Numbered from the stretch's first letter, positions 39,001-50,454 are shown. The stretch is DNA of 64,000 nt from Branchiostoma floridae (GCF_000003815.2 NC_049982.1:3657075-3721074); one strand, 5' to 3'. Notes: a model not told the origin generated them from the letters alone. Made by a program: numbers and translations.

Positions 39001-39784
39001 GATAACGTAGATGTCTGAAACTTGGCATTGCAAATTTGCGCCTATTTTCCCTTGCGGTCACACTGCTGTGCGACGCGTTCCTCGCTTTCTTACTTTAAAG
39101 GAGGAAACACTTTCCTGAAACAGACAAAAATACCTTCTCAGGTACTAGGACATACTAGTAAGTTTGTATGCTCAGTCACCCTCAAACTGACGTAGTTCTA
39201 TACATCACTTTCTTATGTTAGCACACCTTTAGTTTCTCACTTTCTTCCTTGTTTTCTTCTTAGAAGAGAGGAAATACCTTCCTCAGATACAAAGAAAAAA
39301 CCTTCTCAAATAAGACGTACAGACACAAGTTTGCAAACTACTAGTATTGTGAATCAAACGGACGTAGTTTTGCACACCCTTATCTTACTTTAGCACACCT
39401 TTCTCACTTTCCTTCCTTGTTTTCTTCCTCGAAAAGAGGAAATACCTTCCTCTTTTACGACGAAAAAATACCTTGAGTTGACGTAACGTTACAGGTCACG
39501 ACTTTTTTTAATGTTCTACGTAAGACGGACGTATTGTCTCCTTGCTAAGTACTTCCTCCCGATTGCAGAATGAAAGACGTCGGTTTTACCACCCAGTGCT
39601 GATCAAATATGGGGATAAAACTGCATTCCGTACGTGCCGAGACACGTTATCACGTACGGTCCAACGGTCGCGTTTGTTCAGCAGGTAATCTGCGCCAGGG
39701 TGCAGTACTGCCTACACGGGATAGAAAGCGCTTCGGCTGGACCCGCTGTCCGCTGATTGGGGAAAGCTCATTATCTGTGCAGCT
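39001..39784. repeat. Degenerate tandem duplications, otherwise gene-free
   Basis: Between 39085 and 39480 three diverged copies of about 170 bp share GAGGAAATACCTTCCTC, CACCTTT..CTCACTTTC and TTGTTTTCTTC phrases. Nothing recognised from 39481 to 39784. Confidence 0.5.
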
Positions 39785-39815
39785 ATGGTGTGTATGCGTG
39801 TGTGTGTGTGCGTGC

Positions 39816-39855
<40 letters not shown>

Positions 39856-39936
39856 GTATGTGTGTGTGTGTGTGTGTTTGTTTGTGTGTGTGTGTGTGTG
39901 TGTGTGCGTGTGTGTGTGTGTGTGTGCCTGTGTGTC

Positions 39937-39974
<38 letters not shown>
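39785..39974. repeat. (GT)n microsatellite
   Basis: Interrupted GT/GTTT/GTCT repeat of about 190 bases. Confidence 0.95.
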
Positions 39975-39975
<1 letters not shown>

Positions 39976-40144
39976 TTTGATGCCATTGGCATGGATTTAT
40001 GATTCATTTATTGTAATGAATGATAAGGGGCCAAATAAAAGGCAAAACTGCCTGCCAACATTTCAACGTAAGGAATGGGCAAGAAACAGCCGTAAAGAAT
40101 CTATAATTTACGGAGAATGCAGTGAACAAAATACTCAGGAGTTA

Positions 40145-40180
40145 TCTCCAAGCAGATGTTAGGCTCCGTTAGGCTGTTTT
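40145..40180. repeat. Solo end of the CTCCAAGCAGA MITE family
   Basis: Begins TCTCCAAGCAGATGTTAGG, like the family members listed below, but no partner end is nearby. It may be a solo end or part of a disrupted, nested element. Confidence 0.5.
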
Positions 40181-40337
40181 TTACGTTTTATTACGGGCGG
40201 CCTAGATCGCCATACATCAAGAAAACAGTACAGGATACAAAGTCTGATAAAAACGCATAAATTGTTAGAATAAAAACAGTCGAAGCCTAATATCTGTTTA
40301 TAGAGTAGAAGCAAATGGAAAACGACAAGTTAAAGAA

Positions 40338-40374
40338 CATGTACTTGACTTGACTTGACTTTATTTGGATCCAC
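40338..40374 (-). repeat. Small LINE 3'-tail fragment
   Basis: On the minus strand it reads ATCCAAATAAAGTCAAGTCA and continues with a GTCAA repeat, the AATAAA-plus-microsatellite ending seen in CR1-type LINEs. It abuts a MITE. Confidence 0.45.
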
Positions 40375-40375
40375 A

Positions 40376-40530
40376 TCCAAGCAGAGGTTAGGTTGGTGGG
40401 GAAAATCGTGACCTTTTCCTTATAATCATATGCGGTACCATTTTTTACCTGCCTCCCCACCAAGGTAAAAAAAAAATAGGGCATATAAGGAAAAGGTCAC
40501 GATTTTCCCCCACCAACTCCTGCTTGGAGA
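40376..40530. mobile_element. CTCCAAGCAGA-family foldback MITE, type 1
   Basis: A 155-bp hairpin. The left arm TCCAAGCAGAGGTTAGG...GGGGAAAATCGTGACC pairs with GGTCACGATTTTCCCCC...CTGCTTGGA. The inner arms carry CTTTTCCTTATA and its complement. Confidence 0.85.
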
Positions 40531-40656
40531 GTATCAACATGGTATGTGGGGAAGGACAACCTCAAGCCAACCGTTCACACTTACGCCACATCTTCAGAAA
40601 AGACGCTGGAGCCGCATGTTCCCCGTTTAGGAACTTTATTCGAACCAGCACACTAA

Positions 40657-40779
40657 TCTCGAACCAGATCCACGGTGCGTAATGTATAGTATCAAACTCC
40701 CCGTTTGACTCCCTTAGCCGGCTATACTCCCTGGCCAGCTTTGATACTATCTTATGGCACCGTAGGATCTGCTTGGAGA
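40657..40779. mobile_element. CTCCAAGCAGA-family MITE, type 2, decayed left end
   Basis: The right end TATGGCACCGTAGGATCTGC..TTGGAGA matches the type 2 copy at 44167. The left end TCTCGAACCAGATCCACGGT is a decayed form of the same terminus. The inner arms pair through ATAGTATCAAA and TTTGATACTAT. Confidence 0.7.
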
Positions 40780-42410
40780 TTACCAGCACACAACAGTGGA
40801 GAGTATCAACATGTTCACCCTACGAGAACAAACAGCACAAACGACTCTCCCCCGTCCCCTGCCGTGAGTTAGGCTGTTTAATGAGGTTAGATACGCTTAT
40901 CGCCGGCCCGATAAATAATCCCCCTCCCCGCCTGACCCCCCGCGGAGCCGATACAAAACCCTCCGTCCCCACAGCCTGACTCAGACAACAATCCGGACTC
41001 GGAGCGATCGGACGTGCGCTGAGATCGCCTGCGAAATACTGGTATACCCGGAGTTTTACTACACTGTGTGTGCGTTGCCGCGGATTTCATTGTGCCGAGA
41101 GGAGTATCTGCTGTATTTGGGACGTCCGATGGAGTTTAGGAGTTATTCGGTAAGTGGGTGGATGTATACTCAACCTTCCTTGCTTACAGTTTTAACTTTT
41201 CATGTTGACTTTCCTGGTAGGATTTTCCTTGCGTTCTCCGTTTTCAAATGCTAGTGACTATAGCTCCATTATCACATATGACCAACTAATGTGACTATGC
41301 ACAATGTCTACTTGATGTCAGTGTTCATAGTAGGTCTCTCCATATGATACTACAATATCTGATTTCGTCCAAGCAGACTCAGATATTCGGGGGTCCCTGA
41401 CACAGTCAGGGGTCACGAAACTGGTTCTCTTTGTCGACCCTCTTTTCGGACAGATTGAAATGGCGATCTACATCTATTCTCTAGTACTCTACCAGACTCT
41501 GTGCATAGCTGAACGTAGTAGAAATTGAGTTATTGACAAAATAAATACTTGTAGACCGAATTATAGGTCGGATGCTGTAGCTGAAGCTGGCTAACTCATC
41601 TGGTGTATTGCTAGTATCAGTCTATTTGCCGAATTTCTATTACTAGTATGTCCAGTAACGGAGTATGGGAGACATTAATCTTTATATAGCGTGCGCGCCT
41701 TATCGTAATGTTACTGTTACTTTCCTGCTCTTCTGCTTCTCTTCTTGAGACATACACCTCCTTGCTGACTAAACACGAGTGCGAGTTTCTAGTCACGGAG
41801 CTGACATACTGCCCTGTGCCACGGTCGTATTTTGGGGCAGACGAATTTAAATATAGATAGTCCATGTATTTCATGCACGCACACGATGTATATTTTCTGC
41901 TTTATTTGATACGCAGTGGCATACATTCTTCGTCGTTGCGTAAATTTCTCTTGCGTAAGATGTCGAACCGTCACTAAATTCTCTTCCATCACAACTCAAT
42001 CGTGTCATGGAAACTGCAGTATTTGCCCAGTACTCGCTTAGATAGATCTTTCCCTGCTCAAGTAATTGTGACGATGCGAAAAACGTGGAAAATGCAGACT
42101 CGACAAAATTCACTGGCACTGTTCCCGATCCGTAAAACGTTCCCTTCTTTAGTTTCGAAACCAGAATTTGTTAAGTTGATGACAACAACAGAAAGTTAGA
42201 AACTCGTTTCGAAATCCTCAGGATTTTTACCGGCCGTGGAATGTAATGAAACCAATCCTTGTGCTGCTGTCCCGAACAAGGCTTCGCATAATAAAGAAGC
42301 CGTTTTCTGTACGGAGGGTGACAGTTTGACTGACGGGCTAGTCGCCTGACCTCTCGGCCCGCTGTTGGCATTGTCCCGCGGCCTTTGTAAACATATGCGG
42401 GGCGGATTCA
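40780..42410. other. Gene-free stretch, possible untranslated first exon
   Basis: No coding exon recognised. 40940-41149 is GC-richer than its surroundings and ends TTATTCG/GTAAGTGG, a good donor. It could be an untranslated first exon for the GTPase gene at 43973, but no transcript evidence is visible. Confidence 0.25.
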
Positions 42411-42655
42411 GGGCAGCTGCTCGGGACAAACGCGTACAGTACTGAATCTTCAAGTAGATCTGCAGTACTGTAGGGTACGTTTGATACATTGTGAGGTGGT
42501 AGGGTTGATAGGCTAGTTAATAGGCTAGTTAATAGCTTATAGGGTTCAGGGCAGCTGCTAGGGACAAACGCGTACCGTGCAGAATCTGCAAGTAGATATG
42601 AGGTATTTTACAGGGTACATTTTATACGTTTTGAGGTTATAGGGTTGATAGGCTA
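42411..42655. repeat. Tandem duplication, two units of ~135 bp
   Basis: Both units share GGGCAGCTGCT.GGGACAAAC, GCGTAC, AAGTAGAT and TAGGGTTGATAGGCTA. The second unit has diverged by several percent. Confidence 0.8.
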
Positions 42656-42745
42656 CTGACACGACCGATGAGAAGGCATGTTGGTATGAACTGTGAGGCC
42701 CAAATGATTCCTTTAATACACATACTGTATACGTGGAGATTATAT

Positions 42746-42950
42746 TATAGCATAACCAACAGTACTAGATAATACACTCTAATGCTGGCTACATTGGTAT
42801 CTAGCTATAGAGTCCTAGACTATGTACAAGTTTATTACATATTCTAGGACTCTATAGCTAATATACTAGATACCAATATAGCCAGCATGTAATACAAAAG
42901 GCTCCCTCCTGTATAGAATGTATTATCTAGTACTATTGGTTATGCTATTA
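42746..42950. mobile_element. Foldback MITE, ~205 bp
   Basis: The left arm TAGCATAACCAACAGTACTA and the inner ATTGGTATCTAGCTATAGAG pair with complements reading CTCTATAGCT...GATACCAAT and TAGTACTATTGGTTATGCTA. No clear target duplication. Confidence 0.8.
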
Positions 42951-43819
42951 CAAAATGTACTGTACTGGCATAGTTACCGACATGCCAATTTTCGTCCTTT
43001 TTTATGAGGTTAGATTTTCCACATATGAATTAGTTACACGCGGTCTTTGACGACAAATCTTTAATGTTTCAAATTTCAATGACCGGTAAAGTACAAAGTT
43101 TCCATTGTGTGACCCTACAGACGTATTATAAAGCCGCTTTCTTTTGTCGTTGTTTTTCAGTATGTGTATAAAACAACAGTTATTCAATATCTGTAAAACG
43201 TGTGACTTACGTGTGAACCTAACCACTGTGTATTAAAGGAATCCCTTTCATCGCTGATTACGATATTTGCGGTTTATGCAAATGAAGTATGCAATAGCTG
43301 GTGGGTCCCTTTTCTTCGCTCGTCAAGCCACAATAGAGTAGACTACACATGCGCGTCGGGTCGGACGTCTTTGTTTAATTCTTATGGAAAACCATCTGTT
43401 CTACACGGATACAGTGTGATACACTGGGCCGAGAGATGTGTATTTTGTTTGTACTTTGTCCTGCCGCGGACTAGTATATCATAATTGGCCCAACGTATCT
43501 TCGCCAAGACTGTTATATTTTCGGCAGCGTTAGTGTGTGTATAAGCGTGTTACCACGATAACTATAGAAGGCCTACCTTGGTTGTCTCTATGCTTGGCAT
43601 GTTGGTAGGTATTTATGAGAACTCGAAATAATCCGATTTTGGGTCACCTAGCGGCTTGTTTCTATTGAATTTGATGAAAAATGCACTATTTGAGGAGAAG
43701 GGATCGAAACAAACTATATACATGTATGTATACTAGTGTAACGTTATTTTCCTTATCATGCAACTAGACAGAACTTACATTGTTTAAAATCACCTGTTCT
43801 TTTATCTCTACTATATAAA
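42951..43819. other. Gene-free stretch
   Basis: AT-rich, nothing recognised. Confidence 0.35.
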
Positions 43820-43960
43820 GTGATGGGAATTTATCTAATGATTGATAGTTAGTTTTATATTTTTGTATCTGTTCAACATGTTTTTTGTGACCTGTACTTA
43901 GCACTGTGTGGCAAAAACGTGCAATAAATGTCTTCATTCATTCATTCATTCATTCATTCC
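43820..43960 (+). mobile_element. LINE 3' end fragment with ATTC tail
   Basis: TTTGTGACCTGTACTTAGCA, then GTGCAATAAATGTCTTCATT and a run of ATTC units, closely matching the 3' terminus of the long LINE (38425-38491). It is a severely 5'-truncated copy. Its tail ends 12 bases before the start codon of the GTPase exon. Confidence 0.8.
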
Positions 43961-43972
43961 TATTTCTTATAG

Positions 43973-44126
43973 ATGACGGAGACTGCTTTAAGTACGAAGA
44001 TGACTTATTCTCCGACGCAGCGCGCCAAGTTGAAAAAGCGCGGGAATACCTGCAACAATAACCAGCTGAGCGAGGAGCCGCAGGTCAGGGTGGCGGTGGT
44101 GGGCGAGTCGTCTGTCGGCAAGTCAG
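43973..44126 (+). CDS. Ras-like small GTPase, first coding exon
   Basis: Preceded by a good acceptor (TATTTCTTATAG) directly before ATG and followed by donor TCAG/GTGGGG. It encodes 51 residues plus one base: a basic, Asn-rich N-terminus, then VRVAVVGESSVGKS, the GxxxxGKS P-loop that binds the phosphates of GTP. Splicing directly after the P-loop Ser in phase 1 fits Ras superfamily genes. The N-terminal extension of about 37 residues recalls the RASL/RERG-type branch, but the switch regions are not in view, so the subfamily is open. No later exon was recognised; they may be in the gaps at 46238 or 49211 or beyond. Confidence 0.6.
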
Positions 44127-44166
44127 GTGGGGCAGAAACTCTACCTGTATCTTTATACTAGTATAA

Positions 44167-44348
44167 TCTCCAAGCAGATCCTCTGGTAGCATAGGATAGC
44201 ATCAAAAGCTGGCAGAGGAGTGTAGCCGACCTAGAAGTGTTACGCTGCTCATCTGGGAACTCCGGTGCCCGTTTGACTCCCGTTGGCCGGATATACTCGT
44301 TGGCCTGCTTCGATACTATCTTATGGCACCGTAGGATCTGCTTGGAGA
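44167..44348. mobile_element. CTCCAAGCAGA-family MITE, type 2
   Basis: 182 bp. TCTCCAAGCAGATCCTCTGG opens the left arm and CCGTAGGATCTGCTTGGAGA closes the right. The inner arms pair through GATAGCATCAAAAGC and a GCTTCGATACTATC counterpart. It lies 40 bases after the GTPase exon donor. Confidence 0.85.
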
Positions 44349-44621
44349 CTATCTATATAGCCTGTATAACCGCCATTTGACGTAATACACCAGCTTCGCA
44401 GGCCTAGGCACGCGGCGCGGCAGCAGCTTGTTATATTACACTAAACGACCTGCATCTGTATCCACGAGGGTCTCGTATGTAGCCGGACGTGGTTCGTTGC
44501 GACGCGTTTCAGTTTTATGATTATAAGTAAAATCTCCTCCAATGTTTTATTCTAGAATCAAGAAGGGAAAACCTCCTTAGCTTTCTAGGATTGAGACATT
44601 GAGGACTCTCGGTATACTCGA
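44349..44621. other. Intron-like stretch
   Basis: Nothing recognised. Confidence 0.3.
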
Positions 44622-44743
44622 CTCTCCAAGCAGACGTTGGTGTGGAAATTCGTGACGTTTTTGGTTCACCAGAGGCCGACAGAAAAAGACGGCATATAAT
44701 GGAAAGGTCACGATTTTTCCCCCACCAACGTCTGCTTGGAGAG
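44622..44743. mobile_element. CTCCAAGCAGA-family MITE, type 1
   Basis: 122 bp. The ends are CTCTCCAAGCAGACGTTGGT and ACCAACGTCTGCTTGGAGAG; the core has GTGACGTTTTT and AAAGGTCACGATTTTT, as in the copy at 40376. Confidence 0.85.
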
Positions 44744-45922
44744 TAAGTATACTCCACTGATCTAGCCGTGTCTGGTGTCACACAGTGTTTAGCGACACCC
44801 CGCTCAGGTCCTGGACGTGAATTATGGCCCGGAGAAGTGTCTTGTTTATCCACTCATCACGCTCGCTTTCACCTCAACGAGGCCTGCAGGCGAACCGATA
44901 CAGTCTGGGAAGTCTCCCACTGCATCGGACTAACCGGGTCTGACTCGGGCTAAACTTAGCTGGACGGACGATAAAGTTTTATCAATCCCTGTTGCAAAGT
45001 TTGGAGTGTTTGTGAGACAATGAGCTCGATCGTGTTGTTTTAACTGTTCAAGCAGAGTTTTGGCTCCGTTTGTGGTCTTTCTAAGCGTTTGGGGCTTTCT
45101 GTTTTCTTTGGCTGGCTGACAAAAAGAAAACCTGACAAAATAGAAGGCCCAGCGATAAAACATCAAAATACGTGAAAAAAACCAACAAATATCCGAATCC
45201 TAACCTCTGCTTAGGGGTACTAGCACTTAAAATTAGCAGTGCGGACGATAAAGTGTAAATGAAATACCCCTGCAGAAGTTGGAATGTTTAGTGAAACTAG
45301 ATATTGCCGTGTTTCGTCTGGACGTCACTGTGCATAAAATGGACATAAAGTCGCCGAGCAGACGTGAAGAGGAAGATCATAAAGTCTGTAGCGTACGCGT
45401 TGTCTGACTATAGATCCCCAACGTTGCATACAAAGCAATCTATTTGATTGAAAGAACATTTACATAGTCTGAATTTTCAACTCGTTTTGTTATTTTTGCT
45501 GAACAGAAACTGAGAGAGTTCCTAGACTTCATATCAGTATAGTAAGATTTGCGCTTAGTGTGTTCTTTTGTCAGTAAAGCCTACTAAAGGGCTCAGAGAG
45601 CATTCGAGGTCAGTGTTCTAAAATCCTGGGTTGTTCACACGGGTGCAGAACGCACGCAGCATGCTAGCTAGCACTGCAAACATCCTACATGCTGGCCTGT
45701 CCCTGAAACGGGGATTCGGCGAGATAAAAATCCTGTACTGTCCCGCAGACATGTTGTTCTCGCCGCCGGTTCCAGACTCCCAGTCCCCTCTGTCTCCTGT
45801 TTCTCCGCCGTGCGACTGTTTTTGGGCAAACATCTCTCTGATGATAGTGATGATACTCATTACGCAATAGCTGTGTAGTTATACAGAGGCACTCTTTCTA
45901 GGGGAACATTTTTGCTTATCAT
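44744..45922. other. Gene-free stretch
   Basis: No exon recognised. A degenerate piece of a CTCCAAGCAGA-type end (CCTAACCTCTGCTTAGGGG) lies near 45201. Confidence 0.35.
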
Positions 45923-45997
45923 ATCACAAAACCTCTAGTCGGAGTTAGCGGTGAATACACTGTGTATTCAGTGCTAACTCACTAGAGCTTTTGTGAT
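45923..45997. repeat. Hairpin, 75 bp
   Basis: TCACAAAACCTCTAGT..GAGTTAGC pairs with GCTAACTC.ACTAGAGCTTTTGTGA. The loop contains GAATACAC/TGTGTATTC, itself self-complementary. Confidence 0.75.
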
Positions 45998-46000
45998 GTG

Positions 46001-46114
46001 TATAGTCTGGTATCCAGCCGTATTATAGCTCCAGAGTCTCTCCTGTCCTCTGAGAGAGGGCAAAAGAGACTCGGGAGCTATATTAATAAAAAATACGGCT
46101 GGATACCAGGCTAT
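46001..46114. repeat. Hairpin, ~114 bp
   Basis: CTGGTATCCAGCCGTAT..AGCTCC.GAGTCTCT pairs with AGAGACTCGGGAGCTA...ATACGGCTGGATACCAG. It begins only a few bases after the previous hairpin. Confidence 0.78.
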
Positions 46115-46237
46115 GATGTGTATGGGTTTCAGCGCTTAGTTATGGCTAAAACAATGCGTTGTTTGGGACAGCTCCGCTCCAAGGGCAACAAACTTCAAGT
46201 TGACGCTCGTGTCACGAGACCTACCGGTGCGAGTTCA

Positions 46238-47033
46238 NNNNNNNNNNNNNNNNNNNNNNNNNNNNNNNNNNNNNNNNNNNNNNNNNNNNNNNNNNNNNNN
46301 NNNNNNNNNNNNNNNNNNNNNNNNNNNNNNNNNNNNNNNNNNNNNNNNNNNNNNNNNNNNNNNNNNNNNNNNNNNNNNNNNNNNNNNNNNNNNNNNNNNN
46401 NNNNNNNNNNNNNNNNNNNNNNNNNNNNNNNNNNNNNNNNNNNNNNNNNNNNNNNNNNNNNNNNNNNNNNNNNNNNNNNNNNNNNNNNNNNNNNNNNNNN
46501 NNNNNNNNNNNNNNNNNNNNNNNNNNNNNNNNNNNNNNNNNNNNNNNNNNNNNNNNNNNNNNNNNNNNNNNNNNNNNNNNNNNNNNNNNNNNNNNNNNNN
46601 NNNNNNNNNNNNNNNNNNNNNNNNNNNNNNNNNNNNNNNNNNNNNNNNNNNNNNNNNNNNNNNNNNNNNNNNNNNNNNNNNNNNNNNNNNNNNNNNNNNN
46701 NNNNNNNNNNNNNNNNNNNNNNNNNNNNNNNNNNNNNNNNNNNNNNNNNNNNNNNNNNNNNNNNNNNNNNNNNNNNNNNNNNNNNNNNNNNNNNNNNNNN
46801 NNNNNNNNNNNNNNNNNNNNNNNNNNNNNNNNNNNNNNNNNNNNNNNNNNNNNNNNNNNNNNNNNNNNNNNNNNNNNNNNNNNNNNNNNNNNNNNNNNNN
46901 NNNNNNNNNNNNNNNNNNNNNNNNNNNNNNNNNNNNNNNNNNNNNNNNNNNNNNNNNNNNNNNNNNNNNNNNNNNNNNNNNNNNNNNNNNNNNNNNNNNN
47001 NNNNNNNNNNNNNNNNNNNNNNNNNNNNNNNNN
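46238..47033. other. Assembly gap (796 N)
   Basis: The size is not round, so it is probably an estimate from paired reads. It may hide an exon. Confidence 0.95.
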
Positions 47034-47724
47034 ATCACTGTCATTTAGCACAGAAGAAGCAGTCTGAGTTTACATTTACTTTTCAGTTATTGTCTTTTTT
47101 ATTTGCTGAAACTAAAGGGGATTTTAAAGATGCTGACGCTACATTTTTTGAGGATTTTGCGTCCATGGTGACACTAGTACTTCGCAGTTGTCCTCAAAAT
47201 GACCTGAGCCCTGGCCACGTATGCAGGGCATTCTGGACAACAAATTATGAACCTCTTCGCGTATTCTGTGTCTGGTCCCCTCCACTGCTGTCAGCTTCAC
47301 GTAACGTCTTACTCCAGGCGGCTTTGAAGTCCCCGTAATGACCTGCCCTCCCCGTGCGGGCCCGACAGCGGAGAGAGCACCAGTTATCCTTTGAAATTTG
47401 TTCCACACCGAAGGAAATATGCACCAAATCACCGCTCCCGGAGTTTTAGCGACGGCCGAATTCGTCCTCAAAAATTCCCAGACTGTTGCTGGTGCTTTAG
47501 AACCCGAATCATGTTCGATTGGATTCGATTCGAACCAAAAAGAAATTCTATTCAAGACTAGTAGAGTCTAATTCTTCGAACCGAACGCGTTCTATTCAAG
47601 ATTAGAACCACCTTCGTACCGAACGCGCGTTCCATTTCGGCTGAAATTTAGCATGGACTCCTATCGTCTGTACTTGTAATAAATCTGTACTCTGTAATAA
47701 ATGTGAAAGATCATTTCATATTAA
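47034..47724. other. Gene-free stretch
   Basis: A minus-strand open frame at 47139-47555 has no recognised domain or splice signals. At 47505-47640 GAACCGAACGCG-type phrases repeat loosely. Confidence 0.35.
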
Positions 47725-47817
47725 TCTCCAAGCAGATCTTGCGTGGCCAATTTACTCTGCTAAACTTCTTCCCCAGCTTATGTTACTGTGTTATCCCACG
47801 CAAGATTTGCTTGGAGA
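47725..47817. mobile_element. CTCCAAGCAGA-family MITE, short form
   Basis: 93 bp. TCTCCAAGCAGATCTTGCGTGG pairs almost perfectly with CCCACGCAAGATTTGCTTGGAGA. TTAA flanks both sides (47721-47724 and 47818-47821); because TTAA is its own complement, this may be either a target duplication or part of the palindrome. Confidence 0.85.
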
Positions 47818-47821
47818 TTAA

Positions 47822-49210
47822 TTTCATATATCGTAGGGACAATGTCATAGGGACAGTGTCATATGGGGCACTTGCCATGGTGTAATAGTTTGCAGGGCGA
47901 CAGAGGTTATATATACGATTTATATTAACGTTACGCATTAAATGTATACCAGGTGTACCACATGTAATACATCACAGTCATTTCTAACTTTACATACTTT
48001 ATTTGACATTCAAATTTGTCTGACATGTTTACCTACCCATTCCACTTCTGACCACTTGTGTAGTATCCAATCTAGCTAAGGCACACCTGCACCCAGACAA
48101 ATATATTATGTAACAGTCCCTACTGTGTACTACCCCAGCTGGGGCGTGTTTACCTGTGGTACGGCTGCGCTCCCTGGGGGGTGCCTACTGTCCTTGCACC
48201 TTTTAATACTTCTGTTAACGTTACATTATGAACGCTAAGTCAGCAATTTAACCAATATTGTATCCACTCCCCTGCTTCTTTAACGTTGTTTTCCTGACGG
48301 TTCATCTAATGATCGGCAGTATCTAGCTAATCTGCAATGAGTCTATAAAATGTCGACACTTTTCCGGGTTTCCCAATCCTACATGCATCGTAACTTTTCT
48401 CCGACTGAAGATCTTGTTTATAACGTTATACCACTAACCCTGTGGCATCTAGATACGCAAACGTACTACAAACACATAAAATGGTGATTCTACTAAGATA
48501 TACAGCTCCCACGACCTTGCATAAGGCCGACGACTGTTGTGTTTTCGTTACGGCGTGTGCGTTTTCCCAAGGAGGTTCTATTCAACAAGGCGTGGGTCGA
48601 TAAAAGAATTATCGGGGTGTTTTCGCCATGGATAATGGACTTTCAAGATGTAAACGTTAAATAAGGATCGTTCTCAGAATCTTTGGGGAAAGTCTTTAAG
48701 CTGTTTTGATCGCTCTGATGTTTATCTTGGCAAGTCTCGGGCTGCAGGTGACTTCCACAATCGTGCCTGTTTCTCCAAACGAGTCAGGAATGTCATATGG
48801 GTCTGACAAGAAAAACACTCATATTATTCTGACCCCAGTTAACCTTAGAACTCACAAACAACACCTGTGCGTGTTCAGGTGGGGCCATGGTCGCCTTGCA
48901 AGGAGACTTCTTCGCCCAAGACGCGCGAGCTTTCTTCCGGGGCTCCTCAGGGGGTTCCGGAAGTTCGGGTTAGAAAATAAAATTGCCAACATTCCTGGCA
49001 GTTCAGAGGATGGAGTCATCCCCACGAGTCTCACCTTTGGATCGGAAGTTTGTTTCCTTGTAACGTAATGTAAGGATCTTTTCTCTCTATATACGCAGCT
49101 ATAGGGGGCTCACTGTTTCTCAAGTTTGCATTAAGTATAAAATCCATAAGATTCGCAGCCGGGCCTTGTTGTAATGCCAAAGGAAGCTTCTGCGTATTTG
49201 AGAAATGTCT
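47822..49210. other. Gene-free stretch
   Basis: AT-rich to mixed sequence. Open frames such as 48706-49068 have no recognised domain. Nothing else seen. Confidence 0.35.
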
Positions 49211-49679
49211 NNNNNNNNNNNNNNNNNNNNNNNNNNNNNNNNNNNNNNNNNNNNNNNNNNNNNNNNNNNNNNNNNNNNNNNNNNNNNNNNNNNNNNNNNN
49301 NNNNNNNNNNNNNNNNNNNNNNNNNNNNNNNNNNNNNNNNNNNNNNNNNNNNNNNNNNNNNNNNNNNNNNNNNNNNNNNNNNNNNNNNNNNNNNNNNNNN
49401 NNNNNNNNNNNNNNNNNNNNNNNNNNNNNNNNNNNNNNNNNNNNNNNNNNNNNNNNNNNNNNNNNNNNNNNNNNNNNNNNNNNNNNNNNNNNNNNNNNNN
49501 NNNNNNNNNNNNNNNNNNNNNNNNNNNNNNNNNNNNNNNNNNNNNNNNNNNNNNNNNNNNNNNNNNNNNNNNNNNNNNNNNNNNNNNNNNNNNNNNNNNN
49601 NNNNNNNNNNNNNNNNNNNNNNNNNNNNNNNNNNNNNNNNNNNNNNNNNNNNNNNNNNNNNNNNNNNNNNNNNNNNNNN
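49211..49679. other. Assembly gap (469 N)
   Basis: Estimated-size gap. Confidence 0.95.
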
Positions 49680-49960
49680 GCGGGACTGGCGCCTGACCTC
49701 ACCTCAGGGGTCACGCAAGGTCAAGATATCCACTTGAAGGGGGCTTAAGTTATCGGCAGGGGAGAACACGGCAGCCGGAGGTATGACCGGACTTCACGCA
49801 GGGGTGAATGGTGCCTGTGTTGGAGGGCTTTACCTGGTGCATTCCTCACATAGACATATGAGAACCTTGATTAACGCAGCAATTCAGTTGACACATACAC
49901 GACCACATAGCTACGGTCTATCCAAGAAGGTTGAAATCATTTTTCAACCTCCTTGGTCAA

Positions 49961-50088
49961 TCTAAGCAGAGGTTGATCGGGGAAAATCGTGACCTTTTTC
50001 TTATAATAGCTGACAAAAAAGACGGCATATAAGAAAAAGGTTACGATTTTAATAGATAGATTTTCCCTATTAACCTCTGCTTGGAGAG
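49961..50088. mobile_element. CTCCAAGCAGA-family MITE, type 1
   Basis: 128 bp. The left arm TCTAAGCAGAGGTTGATCGG and GGAAAATCGTGACCTTTTTC pair with AAAAAGGTTACGATTTT and CCTCTGCTTGGAGA. The right arm carries a 14-bp interruption, AATAGATAGATTTT. A separate small hairpin, AAGGTTGAAA..TTTCAACCTCCTT, lies immediately upstream. Confidence 0.82.
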
Positions 50089-50454
50089 TACACAAGGCTG
50101 CCACGAGGCATTTGAAACTACGGTAAACATGCTTCCAACGATTGGTAGAAACTCGGTACACCACAAGGGCCACCTTTTCGCACCCTTTGGACAAAAGTAA
50201 ACCCAACTTTGCCCTTGTCTTTCTTCTTTGCCCTCCGTTTGACACCCTGCCTAGAAAAACGCCCAGGTGACTAAGAGGGGCGTGGTAGCCTGTGTTCCGC
50301 CGACAACTGGTCCTCTGCTGGTTGACTCTCTGCAAGGAGCATATATATAATGCTATGCAAAAGAGAAGTCGTGCTTTAACAATGTAAAATACACTATGCC
50401 GCCTTATTTTCTATTATGTTAGATCAGTATACTCATGTAGATAGTTCGTAGTTG

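Noticed and set aside
45631-45870. Frame with a hydrophobic end, as a small membrane protein
   Set aside because: Overlapping frames of equal length exist on the other strand and there is no supporting signal.
46200-47338. Apparent 446-codon frame across the 796-N gap
   Set aside because: It is almost all N; the real sequence on either side has no domain or codon signal.
48706-49068. 120-codon frame with a hydrophobic start, a possible secreted peptide
   Set aside because: No similarity, no splice sites, and the frame after the first ~15 residues looks random.
40376-50088. Regularly recurring TCTCCAAGCAGA ends considered as a CRISPR-like or attachment-site array
   Set aside because: Copies are palindromic pairs at irregular distances with shared interiors, and the DNA is clearly eukaryotic; MITEs explain them.
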